Origin: an uncultured Clostridia bacterium
Lineage (GTDB): Bacteria; Bacillota_A; Clostridia; Christensenellales; Aristaeellaceae
DNA: 5,339 nt
Assembly (NCBI GenBank): GCA_946613955.1
Contig: CAMOGC010000119.1
Coordinates: forward strand, 1-5,339
Direction of reading: 5' to 3'
Position 1 is the first letter of the stretch, and each line of letters begins with the position of its first letter. A program made the translations under genes and the position numbers. Positions 1 through 5,339 of the stretch are shown piece by piece. Below the pieces are notes generated by a model. That model saw only the letters and a program-made list of their open reading frames with translations. It was not told the origin of the DNA and did not search any database.

Positions 1-51
1 CCTGACCTCTACAATGCGAATGTAGCGCACTACCAACTGTGCCAATGCCCC
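1..51 (-). tRNA. tRNA-Ala (anticodon CGC), 3' end beyond the window
   Basis: Decodes the alanine codon GCG. Read on the minus strand from base 51, the sequence folds as the first two thirds of a tRNA. The 5' acceptor half is GGGGCAT, followed by linker TG. The D arm is GCAC/GTGC around the loop AGTTGGTA, which has the invariant GG. The anticodon arm is CTACA/TGTAG around the seven-base loop TTCGCAT. The variable loop is AGGTC, and the first T-stem bases are AGG. U33 precedes anticodon CGC and A37 follows it. G3 in the acceptor stem is the 5' half of the G3:U70 pair that alanyl-tRNA synthetase recognises; the partner base lies outside the window. The T loop, 3' acceptor strand and CCA cannot be seen. 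A promoter lies just upstream on the same strand. Confidence 0.93.
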
Positions 52-56
52 GGAAC

Positions 57-80
57 CGCGGATCAGTTTTTCTGACCGCG
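57..80 (-). other. hairpin at the predicted 5' end of the tRNA-Ala precursor
   Basis: CGCGG (57-61) pairs with CCGCG (76-80) and TCAG (63-66) pairs with CTGA (72-75). A single bulged base sits at 62 and the loop is five bases (67-71). In the minus-strand RNA the loop is AAAAA. The stem occupies nearly the whole leader between the predicted start site and the mature tRNA 5' end. No U-run follows on either strand, so it does not look like an intrinsic terminator. It may protect the 5' end or influence processing of the precursor by RNase P; that role is inferred. Confidence 0.5.
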
Positions 81-86
81 ACGGAG

Positions 87-115
87 AGTATATCATGAAG
101 CGGGAGAAATAGCAA
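87..115 (-). promoter_or_regulatory. sigma70-type promoter of tRNA-Ala
   Basis: On the minus strand, TTGCTA (110-115, four of six matches to TTGACA) is followed after exactly 17 bases by TATACT (87-92, five of six matches to TATAAT). A TGA immediately before the -10 box gives an extended -10 element. Transcription should begin near 79-82, leaving a leader of roughly 30 bases before the tRNA. The strong, well-spaced boxes fit a stable-RNA gene. This is a sequence match only. Confidence 0.72.
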
Positions 116-124
116 GGTTTTTCG

Positions 125-436
125 ATGGGCAAATTTGAACAAAAGAAGGGTCATTGCGCGATTCCCTGAAACATGATAAGATGACGCGGACATTGGAGGA
201 GCACTTCAACGATGTTTACGGCCACGGTTGCGGGGATCAGGCGGTTTTCTGCGTGGCGAAGGCGATCGAGGGGGCGGCGCCCGATGGCGCGGCCGCCATC
301 AGATACGGGGACGATGAATTCCTGGTCGTGACCCCCTGCGGAGGGGGAGAAATCGGTGAACGCCTATGTGGCGGAAGTGGATCAGAAGATGTATCGGGAA
401 AAAAGGAAAAAAGGATGGACATATCGAAAGGAATAG
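125..436 (+). pseudogene. decayed GGDEF-domain (diguanylate cyclase) gene remnant
   Basis: Intact GGDEF domains make cyclic di-GMP from two GTP. Here the family's landmarks are present but scattered over two frames. ATG at 125, with AAGG (114-117) upstream, begins MGKFEQKKG and soon stops at 167-169. A second frame, open from 139, carries a DSLKHDKMT segment like the usual domain start, then HFNDVYGHGCGDQA and RYGDDEF, the counterpart of RYGGDEF. The typical end of the domain, VDQKMYREKRKKG, is read in the first frame again (353-436, stop TAG 434-436). The run of five G at 343-347 is a likely site of the second frame change. Some 35-40 residues normally found between the DxLTGLxNR-like start and FxxxND are missing. 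The signature is GDDEF, not GGDEF, so activity is unlikely even with the frame repaired. The start at 125 is the least certain part. Confidence 0.72.
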
Positions 437-444
437 GTTAGTAT
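416..444 (+). promoter_or_regulatory. candidate deoC promoter
   Basis: TGGACA (416-421, five of six matches to TTGACA) and TAGTAT (439-444, four of six matches to TATAAT) are separated by exactly 17 bases. The predicted start near 450-452 leaves about 26 bases of leader before the deoC ATG. The promoter overlaps the last codons and the stop of the GGDEF relic. It may also serve ileS and the following gene, since no terminator is visible between them. I saw no operator-like palindrome for a deoxynucleoside repressor. Confidence 0.5.
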
Positions 445-477
445 TTTACGCGCATTTTGCGGGAAGGAGACGGTTTT

Positions 478-1170
478 ATGGCACTGACCCCGAAAGATAT
501 CGCTTCCATGCTGGATCATTCGACGCTGCAGCCCTGGCTGACGGAGGAGGACATCCGCCACGGATGCGAGGTGGCCCTGAAATACGGGACGGCGAGCGTC
601 TGCGCGCGTCCCTGCGACGTGCCGATTCTGGCTGAAATGCTGGCCGGCAGCGAGGTTAAGGTCTGCACGGTCATCGGCTTCCCCCATGGCACCAACGAGA
701 CGGCCATCAAGCTGGCGGAGGCCCAGCTGGCCCTGGCGCAGGGATGCGAGGAGCTGGACATGGTGCTGAACATCGGGAGGCTGAAGGCGAAGGATTACGA
801 CTATGTGGGCGAGGAGATCCGCTTGATTGCCAACGCGGCGCACGAGGCCGGCGCGATCTTGAAGGTGATCCTGGAGACCTGCTATCTGACGGAGGAGGAG
901 AAGATCACCGCCTGCCATCTGAGCGAGAAGGCGGGGGCGGACTTCGTCAAGACCAGCACGGGTTACGGCTCCGCCGGATGCACGATCGAGGATCTGAAGC
1001 TGATGCGGGCCAACGTTTCCCAGAAGGTACGCGTTAAGGGATCCGGCGGAATCCGGACGCTGGACATGGTGCTGGCGGCCCGGGAAGCCGGAGCCAGCCG
1101 GTGCGGCGTCAGCGCGACGGAGAAGATCATGGCGGAGGCGGAGGAGCGCTTCGCGAAGGGAACGCTGTAA
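478..1170 (+). CDS. deoC: deoxyribose-phosphate aldolase (DeoC)
   Basis: Cytoplasmic class I aldolase that cleaves 2-deoxy-D-ribose 5-phosphate into glyceraldehyde 3-phosphate and acetaldehyde, the last step of deoxynucleoside breakdown. The 230-residue product is normal for the short bacterial DeoC group and should form one TIM barrel. Visible landmarks are DHSTL (13-17), VCTVIGFPHG (62-71), ELDMVLNIG with the conserved Asp94, VILETCYL (130-137), and DFVKTSTGY, where Lys158 is the Schiff-base lysine. VKGSGGIRT follows with the second active-site lysine, Lys187, and SRCGVSA (207-213) is the phosphate-binding end. I chose ATG 478 because GGAAGGAG (462-469) sits 8 bases upstream; an in-frame TTG at 457 overlaps that site and adds seven unconserved residues. 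No phosphopentomutase, nucleoside phosphorylase or deoR gene is adjacent, so the usual deo operon context is absent. Confidence 0.97.
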   Translation: MALTPKDIASMLDHSTLQPWLTEEDIRHGCEVALKYGTASVCARPCDVPILAEMLAGSEVKVCTVIGFPHGTNETAIKLAEAQLALAQGCEELDMVLNIGRLKAKDYDYVGEEIRLIANAAHEAGAILKVILETCYLTEEEKITACHLSEKAGADFVKTSTGYGSAGCTIEDLKLMRANVSQKVRVKGSGGIRTLDMVLAAREAGASRCGVSATEKIMAEAEERFAKGTL

Positions 1171-1326
1171 GCATCGCGGCGACCGAAAGCGGGATAAGAG
1201 CCCGGTGAAAGAGCGGCGCATGAGCCGCGAACCGGAACGGGGCGGCGGAAGGGCTGCCCGGAAAAACGGCGGGAGAGCCGTAATCGAAAGGCGGCGGAAG
1301 GATCCGCCGCGGGAGGAAGCGTAAAG
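1171..1326 (+). promoter_or_regulatory. structured purine-rich leader upstream of ileS
   Basis: This 156-base gap has no T-run terminator and no convincing -35/-10 pair. It has three self-complementary elements. The first is a two-tier stem: CCGGT (1202-1206) with ACCGG (1231-1235), enclosing GCGGC (1213-1217) with GCCGC (1224-1228). The second is ACGGC (1266-1270) with GCCGT (1277-1281). The third is a perfect 8-bp stem, GCGGCGGA (1291-1298) with TCCGCCGC (1303-1310), loop AGGA. The third stem ends directly against the ileS Shine-Dalgarno GGGAGG (1311-1316). The T-box hallmark TGGNACCGCG, common before clostridial ileS genes, is not present. A role in ileS expression is inferred; the GC-richness alone makes some pairing likely. 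Confidence 0.4.
1241..1301 (+). repeat. 12-base direct repeat GGCGGCGGAAGG
   Basis: GGCGGCGGAAGG occurs exactly at 1241-1252 and 1290-1301. The second copy provides the 5' arm of the hairpin next to the ileS ribosome binding site. The 3' arm TCCGCCGC (1303-1310) could pair equally with 1242-1249 in the first copy, so two mutually exclusive folds are possible. Eleven or twelve of these bases recur by chance inside the downstream coding region at 5291-5302, so the repeat may partly reflect purine-rich composition. Confidence 0.6.
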
Positions 1327-4300
1327 ATGTACAACAAAGTACCCACAGACATGCGTTTTGTCGATCGGGAGAAGGAAATCACCGCCCTGTGGAAGGAAAG
1401 GGACATCATCCGGAAATCCTTCCATCATCGGGACGGGAACCCCCAGTTCACTTTCTATGACGGGCCGCCCACGGCCAACGGCAAGCCCCATATCGGCCAT
1501 ATCGAAACCCGGGTCATCAAGGATCTGATCCCCCGGTATCAGACGATGAAGGGCAAGAGCGCCCTGCGCATCGCCGGATGGGATACCCACGGGCTGCCGG
1601 TCGAGCTGGAGGTTGAAAAGAGCCTGGGCCTGGACGGGAAGCCCCAGATCGAGAAATACGGCATCGAGCCCTTTATCGCCGAATGCAAGAAGAGCGTCTG
1701 GAAGTATCTGCACGAATGGGAAAAGATGTCCGAGCAGGTCGGGTACTGGGTGGACATGGAACACCCCTACATCACCTATGAGAACAACTACATCGAATCC
1801 GAATGGTGGAGCCTGAAGCAGATCTTTGACAGGGGCATGCTGTATCAGGGCCACAAGATCGTGCCCTACTGCCCCCGCTGCGGCACGGCGCTTTCCAGCC
1901 ACGAGGTGGCCCAGGGCTACAAGAACGTGAAGGAGGTTTCCGCCTTCGTCCGCTTCAAGGTGGAGGGGAAGGAAAACGAGTATCTGCTGGCCTGGACGAC
2001 GACGCCCTGGACCCTGCCCAGCAACCTGGGGCTTTGCGTCAACCCCCGGGACACCTATTGCCGGATGAAGGCGGACGACGGGAAGATCTACATCCTGGCC
2101 AGGGCCCTGGTGGAAAAGGTCTTTGGGGAACGGGAAACCGAGATCCTGGAGGAGTTTGACGGGGAAAGCCTGCGGGGGATGGCCTACGAGCCGCTGTATC
2201 GCTTCGTCGAGCCGGACAAGAAGGCCTGGTTCGTCGTCTGCGACAACTATGTTACCATGGAGGACGGCTCCGGCATCGTCCATATCGCGCCGGCCTTCGG
2301 CGAGGACGACAACCGGGTCTGCCGGGAGAACGGGCTGCCCTTTGTCAACCTGGTGGACACCCAGGGGAAATTCATCGAGGGGACGGCCTGGGCCGGCACC
2401 TTCGTCAAGGATGCGGATCCCCTGATCCTCAAGGATCTGGAGGAGAGAGGGCTGCTGTTCGCGGCGGTGCCCTTCGCCCATGATTATCCCTTCTGCTGGC
2501 GGTGCGACACGCCCCTGCTGTATTACGCCCGGCCCACCTGGTTCATCCGGATGACGGCCTTCCGGGACGCGCTGATCCGCAACAACCGGACGATCAACTG
2601 GATGCCGGAAAACATCAGGGAAGGCCGGATGGGCAATTTCCTGGAAAACGTCATCGACTGGGGTCTGAGCCGGGAGCGGTATTGGGGAACGCCCCTGCCG
2701 ATCTGGACCTGCGCCTGCGGGCATCAGCACGCCATCGGCTCCATCGCCGAGCTGCGGGAGATGGCGGTTCAGGATCCCGGCGCGGACATCGAGCTGCACC
2801 GTCCCTATATCGACGCGGTGGCCCTGAAATGCCCGAAATGCGGCGGGGAGATGCACCGGGTCAAGGAAGTCATCGACTGCTGGTATGATTCCGGCAGCAT
2901 GCCCTTCGCCCAGTGGCACTACCCCTTCGAGCACAAGGAAGAATTCGAGAAGAACTTCCCGGCGGACTTCATTTCCGAAGCCATCGACCAGACCCGCGGA
3001 TGGTTCTATACCCTGGAGGCCATCTCCACCGTGCTCTTCGACCGGGCCCCCTTCAGGAACTGCATCGTCATGGGCCATGTTCAGGACGCGGAAGGACGGA
3101 AGATGAGCAAGCATCTGGGGAACGTGGTGGATCCCTTCGTGATGCTGGACAAATTCGGCGCCGACGCGCTGCGGTGGTATTTCTACACCACCTCCGCCCC
3201 GTGGCTGCCCTCCCGCTTCTCCGAGGAGGCGGTTCAGGAGGGACAGCGGAAATTCCTGGCGACGCTGCAGAATACCTACGCCTTCTTCGCCATGTATGCC
3301 CAGATCGACGGCTTCGACCCCCTGGCCCATCCGCTGGAAAAGGTCGAAAAGAGCCTGATGGACAAATGGATCCTGAGCCGGCTGAACTCCCTGGTCGCCA
3401 GGGTGGACGACGACCTGGCCCACTACCGGATCACCGAGCCCGCCACGGCCATCGCCGGCTTTGTCGACGAGCTGAGCAACTGGTATGTCCGCCGGGGCCG
3501 GGAGCGGTTCTGGGGCAAGGGCATGGCGGGAGACAAGGAAGCCGCCTTCGCGACGCTGTATCATGTGCTGGTTACGCTGAGCAAGGTCTGCGCGCCCTTC
3601 ATTCCCTTCCTGGCGGAGGAAATCTACCAGAACCTGGTGGTCAACAACGTGCCCGGCGCGCCGGAAAGCGTGCATCTTTGCGACTTCCCCGTCTGCGACA
3701 GAAGCGCCGTGGATCCGGAGATGGAAAAGCAGATGGACGCCCTGATGGAGGTCATCCAGCTCGGCCGCGCCTGCCGGAACGCGGCGAACCGGAAGGTCCG
3801 CCAGCCGCTGCAGAAGCTCTATGTCAAGGGCGCGACATTCGACGCCGCCTATCAGGCGCTGTGCGAGGATGAGCTGAACGTCCGGGAGGTGGTCTTCACG
3901 GAGGACGCCCGGGCCTTTACGACCTATCACCTCAAGCCCCAGATGCGGACCATCGGCCCGAAATACGGCAAGCTCCTGAACAAAATCCGGGAGCGTCTGG
4001 CGGAAATGGACGGGAACGACGTGGTCGACGCCTTTGCCCGGGGAGAAACGGTTTCCTTCGACATCGAGGGAACGACCGTGACCCTGGCGAAGGAAGACGT
4101 GCTGACCGAGCCGGCCCAGAAGCCGGGCTTTACCGCCCTGGAGGACCGGGGCGTGACGGTGGTGCTGGATACGAACCTGACGGAGGAGCTGATCCGGGAG
4201 GGATACGCCCGGGAGATGGTTTCCAAGGTTCAGACCATGCGGAAGGAAGCCGGATACGAGGTTACCGACCGGATCGAGATCCTCTTCCAGGCGGAGGAGG

Positions 4301-4461
4301 AGCTGGCGGCGGCCCTGACCGGCGGCCGGGATATGATCATGAAGGGCACCCTGGCGCTTCGGATGGAGCGCGGGGAGGCGGCCGGGGACGGCTGGACGAC
4401 GAAGACATGGGATCTGAACGGCAAGGAGGCGCTGATCAGCCTCCGGAAGGCCGAAGCATGA
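1327..4461 (+). CDS. ileS: isoleucyl-tRNA synthetase, eukaryote/archaea-like IleS2 type
   Basis: Cytoplasmic class I synthetase that charges tRNA-Ile and edits misactivated valine. It has 1044 residues, the usual length for this type. The Rossmann core starts with FYDGPPTANGKPHIGH (HIGH at 55-58). The CP1 editing domain lies roughly at 190-390, with AWTTTPWTLPSN (222-233) and GSGIVHIAPAFGEDD (314-328). KMSKHLGN carries the second signature (KMSK 592-595). The helical anticodon-binding domain starts near 681 (WILSRLN) and a C-terminal module follows from about 860. Cysteine pairs at 182/185 with 390/393, and 462/464 with 502/505, match zinc sites described in Thermus IleRS. No C-terminal four-cysteine finger is present; the last Cys is 846. 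This separates it from the classical bacterial IleS1. The start is supported by GGGAGG (1311-1316), 10 bases upstream, and by the family-typical N-terminus. Its TGA overlaps the next gene's ATG. Confidence 0.98.
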   Translation: MYNKVPTDMRFVDREKEITALWKERDIIRKSFHHRDGNPQFTFYDGPPTANGKPHIGHIETRVIKDLIPRYQTMKGKSALRIAGWDTHGLPVELEVEKSLGLDGKPQIEKYGIEPFIAECKKSVWKYLHEWEKMSEQVGYWVDMEHPYITYENNYIESEWWSLKQIFDRGMLYQGHKIVPYCPRCGTALSSHEVAQGYKNVKEVSAFVRFKVEGKENEYLLAWTTTPWTLPSNLGLCVNPRDTYCRMKADDGKIYILARALVEKVFGERETEILEEFDGESLRGMAYEPLYRFVEPDKKAWFVVCDNYVTMEDGSGIVHIAPAFGEDDNRVCRENGLPFVNLVDTQGKFIEGTAWAGTFVKDADPLILKDLEERGLLFAAVPFAHDYPFCWRCDTPLLYYARPTWFIRMTAFRDALIRNNRTINWMPENIREGRMGNFLENVIDWGLSRERYWGTPLPIWTCACGHQHAIGSIAELREMAVQDPGADIELHRPYIDAVALKCPKCGGEMHRVKEVIDCWYDSGSMPFAQWHYPFEHKEEFEKNFPADFISEAIDQTRGWFYTLEAISTVLFDRAPFRNCIVMGHVQDAEGRKMSKHLGNVVDPFVMLDKFGADALRWYFYTTSAPWLPSRFSEEAVQEGQRKFLATLQNTYAFFAMYAQIDGFDPLAHPLEKVEKSLMDKWILSRLNSLVARVDDDLAHYRITEPATAIAGFVDELSNWYVRRGRERFWGKGMAGDKEAAFATLYHVLVTLSKVCAPFIPFLAEEIYQNLVVNNVPGAPESVHLCDFPVCDRSAVDPEMEKQMDALMEVIQLGRACRNAANRKVRQPLQKLYVKGATFDAAYQALCEDELNVREVVFTEDARAFTTYHLKPQMRTIGPKYGKLLNKIRERLAEMDGNDVVDAFARGETVSFDIEGTTVTLAKEDVLTEPAQKPGFTALEDRGVTVVLDTNLTEELIREGYAREMVSKVQTMRKEAGYEVTDRIEILFQAEEELAAALTGGRDMIMKGTLALRMERGEAAGDGWTTKTWDLNGKEALISLRKAEA

Positions 4462-5339
4462 AAATCGCATTGATCGGGCAGGACATTCCAATGCTCCTGC
4501 CCGCCCTTTTGGCCGATCTGCTCTTCGCCGGGCGGGAGCGGGACGCGGCGGTATGGATGGAGGAAAAGAACGACGCCATGCGGGAGGTCCTGCGGGGATA
4601 CGGCGGGGCCGTTTTCCGCAAGGCCGGCCTGGGGGGCAGCCTTCACGTTTCGGAGAACCGGAAGGAAGTCCTTTCCGGGGCGGACTGCGTCCTTTACGCG
4701 GGGGATCCCCAGGCGGCCAGCCGCTTCTTTCAGGACCGGAGCGCCCTGGAAAGCGGAAACGAGGAGGATCCGGGGCTGACGGATCAGGCGAGGGTTAACG
4801 GCGGCATCGAGGGCCTGCTGCATACGCTGCGGGCCGGGCAGGCCGTGCTTTCCCTCTGCGACGAGATGGACGAGAACTGCCCCGGCGCGCTGGTCATCAA
4901 CATGGGCGCGCCGGTGGCCCGGACGACCCGGCTTTTTCTGGACCGGGGCTACCCATGCTTCGGCCTGGGCCCCTCGCCCCTGCGGGGATCCAACGGGGTG
5001 GAGACGATGAAAAAGCGCCTGCCGGGGAACCCGGCGGGGATCGAGGCGGAGACCGCCGGGCTGCCGGGGTTCGCCTTCCTGATCCGCATGGAGGATCCGG
5101 ACAGCCGGAAGGACTGGCTGCCCCGGCTGAAAAAGGCCGCGGAAGGCGGCGACATGGGGCGGCTGGCGAAGCGGTGGCTGAGCTGGTGGGGGGCGATCCC
5201 CGCCGGCGAGGCGACGGATCACGCGGAATTTTTGCCGGCCCAGCCGGACTACATCCCGGAGGAAAAACCGACCTTCGGCGAAAGCGTGGAGCGGCGGAAG
5301 GAACGGATCCTGTATATGAACACGGTCAGCCGGGAGGGG
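4458..5339 (+). CDS. GH4-like NAD-fold protein lacking metal ligands, partial (3' end beyond window)
   Basis: 294 residues are visible without a stop; full GH4 enzymes have about 430-480. The family uses NAD and a divalent metal to cleave glycosides by oxidation and elimination. Resemblance is seen along the whole length: KIALIG plus PALLADLL at the N-terminus, GADCVLYAGDP (74-84), GGIEGLLHTLRAGQAVLSLC (115-134), CPGALVIN followed by MGAPVA (141-153), CFGLGPSP (167-174), GLPGFAF (201-207) and HAEFLPAQPDYIPE (255-268). Key GH4 residues are replaced. The INxTNP motif reads INMGAP, the GLCH motif (metal Cys) reads GLGP, and GxNH (metal His) reads GLPG. The nucleotide loop reads GQDIPM where GxGS is usual. 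Start ATG 4458 overlaps the ileS stop (ATGA), with GGAAGG (4445-4450) 7 bases upstream. I infer a non-hydrolytic relative. A diverged, unrelated Rossmann oxidoreductase remains possible. Confidence 0.68.
   Translation, partial: MKIALIGQDIPMLLPALLADLLFAGRERDAAVWMEEKNDAMREVLRGYGGAVFRKAGLGGSLHVSENRKEVLSGADCVLYAGDPQAASRFFQDRSALESGNEEDPGLTDQARVNGGIEGLLHTLRAGQAVLSLCDEMDENCPGALVINMGAPVARTTRLFLDRGYPCFGLGPSPLRGSNGVETMKKRLPGNPAGIEAETAGLPGFAFLIRMEDPDSRKDWLPRLKKAAEGGDMGRLAKRWLSWWGAIPAGEATDHAEFLPAQPDYIPEEKPTFGESVERRKERILYMNTVSREG

Noticed and set aside
52..61. GGAACCGCGG resembling the T-box core (TGGNACCGCG)
   Set aside because: It lies between the tRNA-Ala gene and its promoter, far from any synthetase start on that strand. 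The preceding bases and the other T-box elements are missing.
457..477. Upstream TTG start for deoC
   Set aside because: It would overlap the Shine-Dalgarno site of the ATG at 478 and add residues not found in the family.
1171..1326. Intrinsic terminator between deoC and ileS
   Set aside because: GC-rich hairpins are present but none is followed by a T-run, so no intrinsic terminator is supported.
2913..3872. A 319-residue plus-strand frame inside ileS
   Set aside because: It is an out-of-frame shadow within the ileS catalytic and anticodon-binding regions, with low-complexity Arg/Pro/Gly content.
382..4491. A 1369-residue open frame on the minus strand spanning the ileS and deoC region
   Set aside because: It lies antisense to two firmly identified genes. 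Its Pro-, Gly-, Leu- and His-rich sequence shows no family motif, and GC-rich codon use explains the lack of stops.
4230..5222. A 330-residue minus-strand open frame over the GH4-like gene
   Set aside because: It is antisense to a gene with a good ribosome binding site, ATGA coupling and GH4-like motifs. The antisense protein has no recognisable motif.

Overview
The window is GC-rich bacterial DNA. Genes are tightly packed, Shine-Dalgarno sites are strong and purine-rich, and Arg is often CGG and Leu often CTG. The isoleucyl-tRNA synthetase is the large eukaryote/archaea-like type found in many Clostridia and in Thermus-like bacteria. Together these fit a GC-rich, probably uncultured member of the Clostridia/Firmicutes. 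That placement is an inference; no taxonomic marker is present.

Layout. At the left edge, on the minus strand, lies a tRNA-Ala gene (anticodon CGC). Its 3' end is cut off by the window start. A good sigma70-type promoter precedes it, and a hairpin lies at the predicted 5' end of its primary transcript. Pointing the other way, at about 125-436, is the decayed remnant of a GGDEF (diguanylate cyclase) gene, with an internal deletion and two frame changes. From 478 rightwards on the plus strand come three genes: deoC (deoxyribose-phosphate aldolase), ileS (IleS2-type isoleucyl-tRNA synthetase, 1044 aa), and a partial gene that starts in an ATGA overlap with the ileS stop and runs off the right edge. 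That last protein looks like a glycoside hydrolase family 4 (GH4) relative in which the expected metal-binding Cys and His and the usual Asn-Pro motif are absent.

How the genes relate. A promoter candidate inside the end of the GGDEF relic (416-444) could drive deoC. No terminator or clear promoter is visible in the 156-base deoC-ileS gap, so ileS and the GH4-like gene may be read from it too. The gap is purine-rich and hairpin-rich, and it contains a 12-base direct repeat that allows alternative pairings next to the ileS ribosome binding site. I see no T-box signature there. DeoC and IleRS have no shared pathway, so this is a housekeeping neighbourhood and not an obvious functional cassette. 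The translational coupling of the GH4-like gene to ileS is the most unusual point.
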